Origin: Micrococcus endophyticus
GTDB lineage: Bacteria; Actinomycetota; Actinomycetes; Actinomycetales; Micrococcaceae
Direction: 5' to 3'
Assembly (NCBI RefSeq): GCF_014205115.1
Contig: NZ_JACHMW010000001.1
Coordinates: forward strand, 310,001 to 374,000
DNA: 64,000 nucleotides
The notes beneath the pieces are model-generated. The model was given only the letters and a program-made list of their open reading frames with translations, was not told the origin of the DNA and did no database searches. Numbering within the stretch: position 1 is the stretch's first letter; every line of letters starts with the position of its first letter. Shown piece by piece: positions 24,990 to 33,221 of the stretch. The position numbers and the translations under genes are program-made.

Positions 24990-25955
24990 TCAGTTGGCGT
25001 GCAGTGCGGCGTTGAGCTCCACGGTGCGGCCGGCGCGGGGGAGGACCTCCACGACGCCGGTGGCCGAGTTGCGTCGGAAGAGCAGGTTGGGCACGCCGGA
25101 GAGCTCCACGGCCTTGACGGTGCGGGACTCCTCGCCCGGGCGGACCACGGTGACGAGGGTGCCGGCGGTGACGTACAGGCCGGCCTCCACCACGCAGTCG
25201 TCCCCGATGGAGATGCCGACGCCGGAGTTGGCGCCGAGGAGCACGTGCTCGCCGATGACGACCTTCTGGGTGCCGCCGCCGGAGAGGGTGCCCATGATGG
25301 ACACGCCGCCGCCGAGGTCGGAGCCGTCGCCCACCACGACGCCGGCCGAGATGCGGCCCTCCACCATGGAGTGGCCCAGGGTGCCGGCGTTGAAGTTCAC
25401 GAAGCCCTCGTGCATCACGGTGGTTCCCTCGGCGAGGTGGGCGCCGAGGCGGACGCGGTCGGCGTCGCCGATGCGCACGCCGGTCGGCACCACGTAGTCG
25501 GTCATGCGCGGGAACTTGTCCACGCCGTAGACGTTCACGGCGCCGCGGGCGCGCAGGCGGGCGCGGGTCAGCTCGAAGCCCTCTACGGCGCACGGGCCGA
25601 AGTTCGTCCACACCACGTTGGCCAGCAGGCCGAACACGCCGTCCAGGTTCAGCTCGTTGGGGCGCACGAGGCGGTGGGACAGGGCGTGCAGGCGCAGCCA
25701 CGCGTCCTCGGCGGTCGCGGGGGCGGCGTCGAGGTCCGCCTCCAGCTCGACCACGGACTGGGTGGTGCCGCGGTCCGCGTCGTCCGCGGCGAGGGAGCGC
25801 AGGGTCTCGGCGAGGGCGGCGTCCGCGTCGGCGAGCGGGCCGGCCACGGGGGCCGGGAACCACACGTCGAGCACGGTGCCGTCGGCGGCCGTGGTGGCCA
25901 GGCCGTGGCCGGAGACGAGGCGGGCGGAGGGATGCTGGGCAGCGGTCTCGGTCAT
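24990..25955 (-). CDS. dapD: Tetrahydrodipicolinate N-succinyltransferase DapD
   Basis: Succinylates tetrahydrodipicolinate with succinyl-CoA, the first committed step of the succinylase lysine/diaminopimelate branch. The 321 residues have the long actinobacterial form: an N-terminal alpha/beta region to about 120, VVWTNFGPCAVEGFE, then left-handed beta-helix hexapeptide repeats (for example TTVMHEGFVNFNAGTLGHSM, GEHVLLGANSGVGISIGDDC). ATG 25955 is set by the TATCCT box 7 nt upstream, although the frame is open for another 1.2 kb as an antisense shadow of dapE. It is divergent from dapE with only 69 bp between the start codons. Confidence 0.95.
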   Translation of the reverse strand: MTETAAQHPSARLVSGHGLATTAADGTVLDVWFPAPVAGPLADADAALAETLRSLAADDADRGTTQSVVELEADLDAAPATAEDAWLRLHALSHRLVRPNELNLDGVFGLLANVVWTNFGPCAVEGFELTRARLRARGAVNVYGVDKFPRMTDYVVPTGVRIGDADRVRLGAHLAEGTTVMHEGFVNFNAGTLGHSMVEGRISAGVVVGDGSDLGGGVSIMGTLSGGGTQKVVIGEHVLLGANSGVGISIGDDCVVEAGLYVTAGTLVTVVRPGEESRTVKAVELSGVPNLLFRRNSATGVVEVLPRAGRTVELNAALHAN

Positions 25956-25962
25956 GCGTCCC

Positions 25963-25968
25963 AGGATA
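25963..25968 (-). promoter_or_regulatory. -10 box TATCCT of dapD (leaderless)
   Basis: Minus-strand TATCCT ends 7 nt before the dapD ATG. It is back to back with the dapE promoter. Confidence 0.55.
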
Positions 25969-26012
25969 ACGACGGGCCCGGACGCGGCCCGGGGGAAGAC
26001 GGACCGCGTCCG

Positions 26013-26018
26013 TAGACT
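26013..26018 (+). promoter_or_regulatory. -10 box TAGACT of dapE (leaderless)
   Basis: TAGACT ends 6 nt before the dapE ATG at 26025. Confidence 0.6.
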
Positions 26019-26024
26019 GGACGC

Positions 26025-27164
26025 ATGACTGAGACCGCCGCCCCTTCCCTGCCCGACCTCGCCGATCCCGGCCTCGACGTCGCGGAGCTCACCGCCGTCC
26101 TGCTGGACGTCCCGTCGGTCTCGGGGGACGAGGGTCCGCTCGCCGACGCCGTGGAGGCCGCGCTGCGCGCCCTGGGAGGGCTCGAGGTGCGGCGCTTCGG
26201 GGACGCCGTGGTGGCCCGCACCGACCTCGGCCGGGACACCCGCGTGATCCTCGCCGGCCACCTGGACACGGTGCCCCTGCCCACCGTGCCCGGCTCCCGC
26301 GGCACCGTGCCCTCGGCCTGGGAGGGGGACGTGCTCTACGGCCGCGGCGCCGTGGACATGAAGTCCGGGGTGGCCGTGCAGCTGGCCCTCGCCGGGCGCT
26401 ACGGCCGCGCGGACGGGCCTGCCCCCGCGCACGACGTGACGTGGGTGTTCTATGACCACGAGGAGGTCGCCTCGGACCTCTCCGGCCTGGCCCGGGTGGC
26501 CCGGCAGGCCCCCGAGCTGCTCGAGGGCGACTTCGCGGTCCTGCTCGAGCCCACCGACGGCGTCGTGGAGGGCGGGTGCAACGGCACCTGCCGGTACCGC
26601 GTCTCCTTCTCCGGGGTGGCGGCGCACTCGGGCCGCGCCTGGCGCGGGGAGAACGCGATCCACAAGCTCGGCGCGGTCCTCACGGCCCTGGCCGCCCACG
26701 AGCCCGCCACAGTCACCGTGGAGGGCCTGGACTACCGCGAGGGCCTCAACGCGATCCGCGTGGCCGGGGGAGTGGCGGGCAACGTCATCCCGGACGCGGC
26801 CCACGTGGACGTGAACTACCGCTTCGCCCCGGACAAGACCCTCGAGCAGGCCCACGCCCGCGTCCGCGAGGTCCTGGAGGGCGTCGGCGTGGACTGGGAC
26901 GCCCAGGTGCGCATCGACGACGCCTCGCCCGCCGCCCGGCCCGGCCTCGACCGGCCCGCCGCGGCCGCGTTCGTGGCCGCGGTCGGGGGAGAGCCCCAGC
27001 CCAAGTACGGCTGGACGGACGTGGCCCGGTTCTCCGAGCTCGGCGTGCCCGCCGTGAACTTCGGCCCGGGCGACGCGCTGCTGGCCCACACGGACGACGA
27101 GCACGTGCACCGGGCCGCCGTCCACGCGTGCCTCGACGCCCTCGACGCCTGGCTGGCCGGCTGA
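26025..27164 (+). CDS. dapE: Succinyl-diaminopimelate desuccinylase DapE
   Basis: A zinc M20-family hydrolase that removes succinate from N-succinyl-L,L-diaminopimelate. The 379 residues carry the metal ligands in AGHLDTVP (His about residue 77), GRGAVDMKSG (bridging Asp near 110), the catalytic and ligand glutamates in FYDHEEV (near 146) and LLEPTDG. The dimerisation domain spans about residues 180-290 (CNGTCRYRVSFSGVAAHSGR). The final His ligand is in LLAHTDDEHVH. It shares the opening residues MTETAA with the divergent dapD, perhaps by chance. It ends in a strong bidirectional hairpin. Confidence 0.95.
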   Translation: MTETAAPSLPDLADPGLDVAELTAVLLDVPSVSGDEGPLADAVEAALRALGGLEVRRFGDAVVARTDLGRDTRVILAGHLDTVPLPTVPGSRGTVPSAWEGDVLYGRGAVDMKSGVAVQLALAGRYGRADGPAPAHDVTWVFYDHEEVASDLSGLARVARQAPELLEGDFAVLLEPTDGVVEGGCNGTCRYRVSFSGVAAHSGRAWRGENAIHKLGAVLTALAAHEPATVTVEGLDYREGLNAIRVAGGVAGNVIPDAAHVDVNYRFAPDKTLEQAHARVREVLEGVGVDWDAQVRIDDASPAARPGLDRPAAAAFVAAVGGEPQPKYGWTDVARFSELGVPAVNFGPGDALLAHTDDEHVHRAAVHACLDALDAWLAG

Positions 27165-27203
27165 CGCCCGGCCCGCCCGCCGCGGGGATCTCGTCCCGCG
27201 CAG

Positions 27204-27250
27204 ACGACGACGGCGCCCCACCGGTCGGACCGGTGGGGCGCCGTCGTCGT
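27204..27250. terminator. Bidirectional terminator, 21-bp perfect stem
   Basis: The arms 27204-27224 and 27230-27250 are perfectly complementary around a 5-nt loop. It is the longest perfect stem noticed in the window and separates convergent dapE and gluD. Confidence 0.8.
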
Positions 27251-27260
27251 TCGGGGCCGG

Positions 27261-28148
27261 TCAGGCCGGCTTGTCCGTCGGCGCGCCGACCACGGGCGTG
27301 GTCGGGGCGCCGGCGTCGCCGGCGGCGCGCGAGGACAGCCGCCGGGACAGGCGGGTGGCCGCCCACGTGAGGAGGAAGTTGATGACGATGAAGATCAGCG
27401 CCGCCACCACGAGGGACTGCAGGATGTTGCCCTGACCCGAGCCGAGCTGGCGGGCGTACTGCAGCAGCTCGAAGAAGCCGATCAGGTAGCCCAGCGCGGA
27501 GTCCTTGAGGATCACCACGAACTGGCTCAGGAGCGAGGGCAGCATCGCGATGAGCGCCTGCGGGACCTCCACGAGGCGCAGCGACTGCGTGCTGGTCATG
27601 CCCACCGCCGCGGCGGCCTCGCGCTGGCCCTTGGGCAGGGAGCGCACGCCGGAGCGCACGAGCTCGGCGATCACCGAGCCGTTGTACAGCGTCAGGGCGA
27701 CGATCACCGCGTAGTACGGGCTGTCCGCGGGGGCGATCACCCCGGTGCGCGCCACCTGGGCGAACACCTGGTAGAAGAACACCATCATGATGAGCACGGG
27801 CACGGCGCGGAAGAACTCCACCACGAGGCCCGCGGCGCCCCGGAGGGGGGCGAACGGCGCCAGGCGCAGGAAGCCGAACACGAGGCCGAACACCACGGAG
27901 GTCAGCACCGCGATGGCCGCGGCCTGGACGGTGAACTGCAGTCCGGGCAGGTAGTAGTTCGTCCACGCGTTGGCGTCGAGGGCGGCGGTCCAGCGGCGGG
28001 CCTCGAGCTGGTCGGCGTCCGCCATGCGCATCAGCACGACGACGGCCAGGGCCAGCACCGCGGCGAGCGCGACGAGGTTGGCGATCAGGATGCGCCGGCG
28101 GGCCAGGGGGCCCGGGGCGTCGAAGAGGACGGAGGCCTGGGAGCTCAT
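27261..28148 (-). CDS. gluD: Glutamate ABC transporter permease GluD
   Basis: A 295-residue His/Glu/Gln-type permease. An N-terminal helix (RILIANLVALAAVLALAVV) is followed by the permease domain beginning YLPGLQFTVQAAAIAVLTS. The family signature EFFRAVPVLIMMVFFYQVF and the EAA loop LPKGQREAAAAVGMTSTQS are clear. The C-terminus has an extra Ala/Pro-rich tail. It is the last gene of gluABCD; its ATG overlaps the gluC stop by 4 bp. Glutamate specificity is inferred from similarity to the corynebacterial GluABCD system and operon order. Confidence 0.88.
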   Translation of the reverse strand: MSSQASVLFDAPGPLARRRILIANLVALAAVLALAVVVLMRMADADQLEARRWTAALDANAWTNYYLPGLQFTVQAAAIAVLTSVVFGLVFGFLRLAPFAPLRGAAGLVVEFFRAVPVLIMMVFFYQVFAQVARTGVIAPADSPYYAVIVALTLYNGSVIAELVRSGVRSLPKGQREAAAAVGMTSTQSLRLVEVPQALIAMLPSLLSQFVVILKDSALGYLIGFFELLQYARQLGSGQGNILQSLVVAALIFIVINFLLTWAATRLSRRLSSRAAGDAGAPTTPVVGAPTDKPA

Positions 28149-28825
28149 CGTGCCACCGCCCACTTGTCGGAGGCCCACGTGGTGAGCAGGCCGATCGGGA
28201 TCACGATCAGGCAGAAGCCGATCGCGAAGGTCAGGAAGATCGCCACCATCACGTCCGGGCTGAACTCGATCATGCGCTTCATCAGGCCCGAGGCCTCGGC
28301 CACGGAGGCCGCGGCTGCCACGGTGGTGTTCTTGGTCAGCGCGATGACCGTGTTGCCGAGCGGGGTGATGGCGCCGCGCAGGGCCTGCGGCAGGATGACG
28401 TGCCGCGCCGCGGGCAGGAACCCGAGCCCGATGGCGCGGGCCGCCTCGGCCTGCCCCAGGGGCACCGTGTTGACGCCGGAGCGGATGGCCTCGCACATGA
28501 ACGCCGCGTGGTACAGCGAGAGGGCGATCACGGCGTAGATGAAGAAGTTCAGCGTGAAGTCCGAGGAGAAGGTGATCTTCAGCTGGCCCCAGACGGCGAG
28601 CACGCCGAGGAGCATGACGATCGTCAGCGGGGTGTTGCGGACGACGTTGACGTAGGCGGTGCCGATCGCGCGCAGCGAGGGCACGGGGGAGATGCGGAAC
28701 AGGGCGAGCACGACGCCGAGGACGAACGAGCCCAGGGTCGCGAGGAACGCGAGCCTGATGTTCGTCCAGAACGCGAGCGGGATGTCCGCGCCGTAGTCCG
28801 CGAGGAGCGAGGAGATCGATTCCAT
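28145..28825 (-). CDS. gluC: Glutamate ABC transporter permease GluC
   Basis: A 226-residue permease that pairs with GluD. Visible features are WTNIRLAFLATLGSFVLGVV, the signature YVNVVRNTPLTIVMLLGVLA and the docking loop PLGQAEAARAIGLGFLPAAR. Five helices are predicted, the usual number for this type. The ATG is at 28825; the preceding 107 bp contain a strong hairpin that separates it from gluB. Translation of gluD is coupled through the ATGA overlap. Confidence 0.9.
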   Translation of the reverse strand: MESISSLLADYGADIPLAFWTNIRLAFLATLGSFVLGVVLALFRISPVPSLRAIGTAYVNVVRNTPLTIVMLLGVLAVWGQLKITFSSDFTLNFFIYAVIALSLYHAAFMCEAIRSGVNTVPLGQAEAARAIGLGFLPAARHVILPQALRGAITPLGNTVIALTKNTTVAAAASVAEASGLMKRMIEFSPDVMVAIFLTFAIGFCLIVIPIGLLTTWASDKWAVAR

Positions 28826-28869
28826 GACTTCTCCGAGGGTCGGGACGGAGCTGACGGGGGCCGGATCGC

Positions 28870-28922
28870 CGCGGGGCGGGCCGGGGCGGACCGCTCAGGT
28901 CACGCCCCGGGCCCGCCCCGCG
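28870..28922 (-). terminator. Intra-operon hairpin between gluB and gluC
   Basis: The 19-nt arm 28870-28888 and the 20-nt arm 28903-28922 pair with a single bulged base around a 14-nt loop. It starts about 10 nt after the gluB stop and probably causes partial termination or protects the gluAB message. Confidence 0.7.
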
Positions 28923-28932
28923 ACGGGTGGGA

Positions 28933-29823
28933 TCAGGAGCAGGACTCGAACTCGGCGTCCGCGCCGGAGTTCAGGGCCTCGTCGTACTCGTAGCCGGTGC
29001 CCTCGGTGTTGGCGTCGAGGGACTCTTTCCAGGCGCCGGAGTCCTTCATCTCCTTGATGGCCTCGTTGATGTCCTCGCAGCGGTCGTCGCCCTTGGCGAT
29101 GCCGACGCCGTAGCGCTCGGTGGTGAAGGTGTTGCCGACGACCTTGAACTTGCCCTTGTTGGCGTCGGTGGCCGCGAGGCCGGCGAGGATGATGTCGTCC
29201 GTGGTCACGGCGTCCACCTGGCCGGACTCGAGGTAGGTGACGCACTCGGCGTAGCCGCCCTGCTCCACCAGGTTCACGCCGGTGGCGAACTGGTCCTTGA
29301 TCTTCTGGGCGGAGGTGGAGCCGGTGACCGAGCAGAGGTTCTTGCCGTCCAGGGCGTCCGGGCCGGTGATCTCGGTGTCGTCCGCGCGGACCAGCAGGTC
29401 CTGGCCGGCCACGAAGTACGGGCCGGCGAAGTCCACGCGCTCCTTGCGGGCGTCGGTGATGGAGTAGGTCGCGAAGATCATGTCGACCTCGCCGTTCTCC
29501 AGGGCGTTCTCGCGGTTGGCGGACGGGGTCTGCACCCACTCGATGTCGCCCTCGGCCACGCCCAGCTTGTCCGCCACGTAGCGGGCCACGTCGGTGTCGA
29601 AGCCGGTGGGCGCCCCGGAGCCCTCGCGGAAGCCGAGGCCGGGCTGGTCGAACTTGATGCCGATGCGCAGGCCCTCGCCGGAGCCGGCGGACTGGGAGCC
29701 GCCGGCGGGGGCGGAGCCGGAGCCCTCGCCGCCGCCCTGCTGGGCGGAGGGGGAGCAGGCGGTCAGGGACAGGGCGGCCGCGGCGGTGACGGCGGACAGG
29801 GTCAGGAGGTTCTTGCGGAACAT
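28933..29823 (-). CDS. gluB: Glutamate-binding lipoprotein GluB
   Basis: A 296-residue extracellular receptor of the SBP_bac_3 family. The signal peptide ends in the lipobox LSLTAC, so Cys23 is lipidated, followed by a Gly/Ser linker. The binding domain starts at LRIGIKFDQPGLGFREGSG and includes GFDTDVARYVADKLG, a typical family 3 motif, and ATYSITDARKERVDFAGPY. Length is normal. It lies 38 bp downstream of gluA, with the hairpin on its 3' side. Confidence 0.92.
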   Translation of the reverse strand: MFRKNLLTLSAVTAAAALSLTACSPSAQQGGGEGSGSAPAGGSQSAGSGEGLRIGIKFDQPGLGFREGSGAPTGFDTDVARYVADKLGVAEGDIEWVQTPSANRENALENGEVDMIFATYSITDARKERVDFAGPYFVAGQDLLVRADDTEITGPDALDGKNLCSVTGSTSAQKIKDQFATGVNLVEQGGYAECVTYLESGQVDAVTTDDIILAGLAATDANKGKFKVVGNTFTTERYGVGIAKGDDRCEDINEAIKEMKDSGAWKESLDANTEGTGYEYDEALNSGADAEFESCS

Positions 29824-29861
29824 GGTGCTCTCCTCGGGGTCGGTGCGGGGACGGGGACGGG

Positions 29862-30686
29862 TCAGTGCGCGAGGATCTTGCCCAGGAAGTCCCGGGCGCG
29901 CTCGTGCTGGGGGGCGGTGAAGAACGACTCGGGGTCGGTGTCCTCGAGGATGGCGCCGTCGGCCATGAAGACCACGCGGTCCCCGGCCTTGCGGGCGAAG
30001 CCCATCTCGTGGGTGACGACCACCATGGTCATGCCGCCCTCGGCGAGCTGGACCATGACGTCCAGCACCTCCTGGACCATCTCGGGGTCGAGGGCGGAGG
30101 TCGGCTCGTCGAACAGCAGCGCCTTGGGCTCCATGGCCAGGGCGCGCGCGATGGCCACGCGCTGCTGCTGGCCGCCGGAGAGCTGGGCGGGCGTCTTCTT
30201 GGCCTGCTGGGCCACGCCCACGCGCTCGAGCAGCTCCATGGCGTGGCGCTCGGCGTCCGCCTTGCGCTTGCCCTTGACCTTGATCGGCCCCAGGGTGACG
30301 TTCTCGAGGATCGACTTGTGCGCGAAGAGGTTGAAGGACTGGAACACCATGCCCACCTCGGCGCGCAGCTGGGCCAGCTGCTTGCCCTCGGCCGGTAGGG
30401 GCTGCCCGTCGAGGAGGATGCGGCCGCCGTCGTCGTCGATGGTCTCGAGGCGGTTGATGGTGCGGCAGAGCGTGGACTTGCCGGAACCCGAGGGGCCGAC
30501 CACGATCGCCACCTGGCCGCGGGGGATGCGCAGGTCGATGTCCTTCAGCGCGTGGAAGTCCCCGAAGTGCTTGTTGACGTTCTCGAGGACGATCAGGTCG
30601 TCGCCCGAGGCCGCACGCGAGCGGCGCGGGGCCGCCTCGTCGCGGGCGTGGGCGCCGTGGGGCTCCTCAGGCGTGATCTGCGTCAT
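29862..30686 (-). CDS. gluA: Glutamate ABC transporter ATPase GluA
   Basis: A 274-residue ATPase. Walker A is GPSGSGKS (about residues 64-71), the Q-loop is [10 protein letters not shown], the signature LSGGQQQR, Walker [14 protein letters not shown] and the switch histidine lies in VVTHEMGF. These are typical of polar amino acid importers. Compared with relatives it carries an extra charged N-terminus of about 30 residues before [12 protein letters not shown]. It is the first gene of gluABCD, and its promoter makes a leaderless message. Confidence 0.93.
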   Translation of the reverse strand: MTQITPEEPHGAHARDEAAPRRSRAASGDDLIVLENVNKHFGDFHALKDIDLRIPRGQVAIVVGPSGSGKSTLCRTINRLETIDDDGGRILLDGQPLPAEGKQLAQLRAEVGMVFQSFNLFAHKSILENVTLGPIKVKGKRKADAERHAMELLERVGVAQQAKKTPAQLSGGQQQRVAIARALAMEPKALLFDEPTSALDPEMVQEVLDVMVQLAEGGMTMVVVTHEMGFARKAGDRVVFMADGAILEDTDPESFFTAPQHERARDFLGKILAH

Positions 30687-30694
30687 GGCACTGG

Positions 30695-30700
30695 AATATA
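30695..30700 (-). promoter_or_regulatory. -10 box TATATT of gluABCD (leaderless)
   Basis: Minus-strand TATATT ends 8 nt before the gluA ATG. It is among the most AT-rich hexamers in the window. Confidence 0.6.
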
Positions 30701-30786
30701 TCGCACCTCACTTCCGCCCCCGCGCGTCGACGGGCTCGACGCCGCGCCGCGGGGACGACGCCGGACGCCCCGGCGGGCCCGCTCGC

Positions 30787-30792
30787 TAGGCT
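30787..30792 (+). promoter_or_regulatory. -10 box TAGGCT of a leaderless start
   Basis: TAGGCT ends 6 nt before the ATG of the LOG gene at 30799. Confidence 0.6.
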
Positions 30793-30798
30793 GGCGCC

Positions 30799-31599
30799 AT
30801 GGACCCCGACCAGCACCCCAGGACCGACGCCGTCCCCGCGCCCGAGCGCGTCCGCCGTGGCGGGCAGGTGCTGCGCGGCGAGGCCGCCCGCCGGCCCACC
30901 TTCGACCAGCTCCTGCTCGACGCCCGCCACCCGGGGGACGCCCTGCCGCCCGCCGCCGACCTGGCCTCCACCACCTCCGAGGCCTGGCGCGTGCTGCGCA
31001 TCCAGGCCGAGTTCGTGGAGGGCTTCGGCACCCTGGCCGGGATCGGCCCCGCCGTCTCGGTGTTCGGCTCGGCCCGCACGCCCGAGGACAGCCCCGAGTA
31101 CGCGCTGGCCCGCGAGGTGGGGGCCCGCCTGGCCGAGGCCGGGTTCACCGTGATCACCGGCGGCGGGCCCGGGTCGATGGCCGCGGCCAACCGCGGCGCC
31201 CACGAGGCCGGCGGCGAGTCCGTGGGCCTGGGCATCGAGCTGCCCTTCGAGGCCGGCCTGAACGAGTGGGTGCACGTGGGGGTGGACTTCCGCTACTTCT
31301 TCGCCCGCAAGGTGATGTTCCTGAAGTACGCGCAGGGCTTCGTGGTGCTGCCCGGCGGCTTCGGCACCCTGGACGAGCTGTTCGAGGCCCTGACCCTCGT
31401 GCAGACCGGCACGGTGACCCGGTTCCCCGTGGTCCTCGTGGACTCCTCCTTCTGGGGCCCGGTGGTGGACTGGATCCGGGGCACGCTCGTGGAGCGCGGG
31501 ATGATCTCCCCGGGGGACCCCGAGATCTTCCACGTGGTGGAGACGGCCGAGGAGGCCGTCGACTGCGTGCTGCGCGTGTGCGGGCCGGGTGCCCCGTGA
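30799..31599 (+). CDS. LOG family protein (TIGR00730)
   Basis: A 266-residue Rossmann-fold protein of the lonely-guy/lysine-decarboxylase-like family, whose characterised members release the base from nucleoside 5'-monophosphates, including cytokinins. The core motif PGGFGTLDELFEAL (about residue 185) and the GGGPGSMAAANRGA nucleotide site (about residue 120) are intact. An N-terminal extension of about 75 residues precedes GIGPAVSVFGSARTP; the same long form occurs in other actinobacteria near dapE. It is leaderless. The DivIVA-like gene starts within its stop codon (GTGA). Confidence 0.9.
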   Translation: MDPDQHPRTDAVPAPERVRRGGQVLRGEAARRPTFDQLLLDARHPGDALPPAADLASTTSEAWRVLRIQAEFVEGFGTLAGIGPAVSVFGSARTPEDSPEYALAREVGARLAEAGFTVITGGGPGSMAAANRGAHEAGGESVGLGIELPFEAGLNEWVHVGVDFRYFFARKVMFLKYAQGFVVLPGGFGTLDELFEALTLVQTGTVTRFPVVLVDSSFWGPVVDWIRGTLVERGMISPGDPEIFHVVETAEEAVDCVLRVCGPGAP

Positions 31600-31940
31600 G
31601 CACGCCCCTGTGGATCGCGGTGATCGCCGCGCTCGTCGTCGTGGTGGCCGCCCTGGCCGCCGCGGCCGCCGGCCGCCTCACCCTGCGGGCCGGGGAGCCC
31701 GCGGGGCAGGCTCCGGTCCACCCCGTGGCGCTGCCCGAGCGGCCGCGGGCCGACGACGTGGCCTTCGTGCGGCTCGCCGTGGCCGTGCCCGGCTACCAGC
31801 GGGACCAGGTGGACGCCGTGCTGCTGAGCCTGCGCGACGCCCTCGCGGACCGCGAGGACCAGGTCGCCGCGCTGCGCGCGCGCCTCGCCGAGCTCGAGGC
31901 GGACGCCGCCCGGGACGCCGAGCGGACGGGGCCGCGCTGA
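31596..31940 (+). CDS. Small membrane protein with DivIVA-like motif
   Basis: A 114-residue protein. One N-terminal transmembrane helix (about residues 5-27, WIAVIAALVVVVAALAAAAA) is followed by a DivIVA-like stretch, FVRLAVAVPGYQRDQVDAVL, and a short coiled coil (LRDALADREDQVAALRARLA). DivIVA-domain proteins act in polar growth and septation in actinobacteria; a role here is inferred only. It is translationally coupled to the LOG gene by a GTGA overlap. A similar order (LOG, DivIVA-motif gene, DUF3117) is seen in mycobacteria as I recall. Confidence 0.7.
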   Translation: MSTPLWIAVIAALVVVVAALAAAAAGRLTLRAGEPAGQAPVHPVALPERPRADDVAFVRLAVAVPGYQRDQVDAVLLSLRDALADREDQVAALRARLAELEADAARDAERTGPR

Positions 31941-31971
31941 GCGTCGCCCGCCGCGCGGACGGGCCCCGCGT

Positions 31972-32001
31972 TTGGCGCGGCGGCGCGCCGTCCGCGATAA
32001 T
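31972..32001 (+). promoter_or_regulatory. Probable promoter of the DUF3117 gene
   Basis: TTGGCG at 31972-31977 and GATAAT at 31996-32001 are spaced by 18 bp. The start lies near 32008, leaving a leader of about 110 nt ending in an AGAAGGGAAG ribosome-binding site. Confidence 0.5.
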
Positions 32002-32119
32002 GGTGATGTGACCGGCCTCGCGTGCGACTGTGCGCGCGGGTGCCGGAGGCGTCCAGACACGCCCGCTCCCGCGGTCGCCGGACGTCGAGACGGGAACATC
32101 ATCCAGAAGGGAAGTCGCA

Positions 32120-32290
32120 ATGGCCGCCATGAAGCCCCGCACCGGGGACGGTCCCATGGAAGTGACCAAGGAGGGGCGCAGCCTGATCATGCGCGTGCCG
32201 ATCGACGGCGGCGGCCGTCTCGTGCTGGAGATCAACGCGGACGAGGCCCGCGAGCTCAAGGAGTGCCTGGAGGGCGTCATCCAGGGCTGA
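32120..32290 (+). CDS. DUF3117 family small protein
   Basis: A 56-residue protein conserved across Actinobacteria with unknown role. The family pattern MKPRTGDGPMEVTKEGR, MRVPIDGGGRLVLEINADEA and LKECLEGVIQG is present. It is too short to contain more than one beta-rich domain. It starts at ATG 32120 after a GAAGGGAAG site. It has its own promoter and a strong terminator, so it is probably a well-expressed monocistronic message. Confidence 0.88.
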   Translation: MAAMKPRTGDGPMEVTKEGRSLIMRVPIDGGGRLVLEINADEARELKECLEGVIQG

Positions 32291-32305
32291 ACGCCGACCG
32301 CCTGC

Positions 32306-32340
32306 GGAACCCCGCGCACCGTCACGGTGCGCGGGGTTCC
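32306..32340. terminator. Bidirectional terminator, 16-bp perfect stem
   Basis: The arms 32306-32321 and 32325-32340 pair perfectly around loop TCA. It sits between the convergent DUF3117 and O-methyltransferase genes. Confidence 0.75.
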
Positions 32341-32354
32341 TGCATTCGACGGGG

Positions 32355-33005
32355 TCAGCGGCGCACGGCGATCAGCACGCCCGTGCCGGAGGGCACGACG
32401 GCGGAGACCCAGCCCTCGTCCTCGCGGATGAGGCGGTCCACGGCGCGGGCCGAGACCGTGGACTCCCCGCGCACGGCCGGGCGGGGCACGCGGTCGGCGT
32501 CGAGGGCGTCCACGAGCACGAGCACGCCGCCGGGGGCGAGCATGCGCGCGGCCTGCTCCACGTCGAACTGGCGGGAGGCGGGGTCGCCGTCCACCACGAC
32601 CATCTCGTAGGCGCCGCTGGTGAGGCGGGGGAGGACCAGGCGGGAGCGGCCCGTGATCATGCGGGTCCGGCCGGTGGGCAGGCGGGCCTCGGAGAACGCC
32701 TCGCGGGCGGCCCGCTGGGCCTCGGCGTCCGGGTCCACGGTGGTCAGCACGGTGCGCTCGGGCAGGCCGCGCATCAGCGCCAGCCCCGAGACGCCGGCGC
32801 CCGTGCCGACCTCCACCACAGCCGAGGGGGCGCGCGTGGCGGCCAGGACGGCCAGCAGGGCCGCCGTCCCCTCGCTCACGGGGCGCACGTCCAGCTCGGC
32901 GGAGCGCTCGCGCGCCCGCAGCACCACCTCGTCCTCGACGCCGCGGCTCTCCGTCCACGCCCACGAGGCGTGCTTGACGGTGGGCTGGGGCTGCAGGGCG
33001 CTCAT
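32355..33005 (-). CDS. O-methyltransferase family 3
   Basis: A 216-residue SAM-dependent methyltransferase of the catechol/caffeoyl-CoA type. The SAM motif I is VVEVGTGAGVSGLALMRGL (about residue 63), followed by TTVDPDAEAQRAAREAFSEA and the metal-site region MVVVDGDPASR. The physiological substrate is unknown. Other actinobacteria have this gene divergent from sigE (Rv1220c-sigE in M. tuberculosis); here the divergent neighbour is the anti-sigma gene because sigE is missing. ATG 33005 is the start of the conserved protein although the frame remains open upstream. Confidence 0.88.
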   Translation of the reverse strand: MSALQPQPTVKHASWAWTESRGVEDEVVLRARERSAELDVRPVSEGTAALLAVLAATRAPSAVVEVGTGAGVSGLALMRGLPERTVLTTVDPDAEAQRAAREAFSEARLPTGRTRMITGRSRLVLPRLTSGAYEMVVVDGDPASRQFDVEQAARMLAPGGVLVLVDALDADRVPRPAVRGESTVSARAVDRLIREDEGWVSAVVPSGTGVLIAVRR

Positions 33006-33221
33006 GGCTGACTCCGGGACGACGAGGGTGAAGGGGGACGCGCCCGCGGCGCAGGCGACGCGGGCCAGTGTACGGGCAGGTTCGCACGTCCGACTCAGAA
33101 TTCTCCCAGGAGCCGGGCCGATGATGGAGCGCGGAGCAGACCGACCGTCCCGGCGAGCGCGAGGGCGGCGCCGGGCCGCCCGCCCTCGCGGCGGGCCGAC
33201 GAGGACGGAGGACGCAGTCGC

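Noticed and set aside
25956-27221. N-terminal extension of dapD by about 400 codons
   Set aside because: It is antisense to dapE and lies upstream of the normal DapD start and its promoter box.
33006-33221. A remnant of sigE
   Set aside because: The only frame (from about 33123) is Arg/Gly-rich and lacks sigma region 2 or 4 features.
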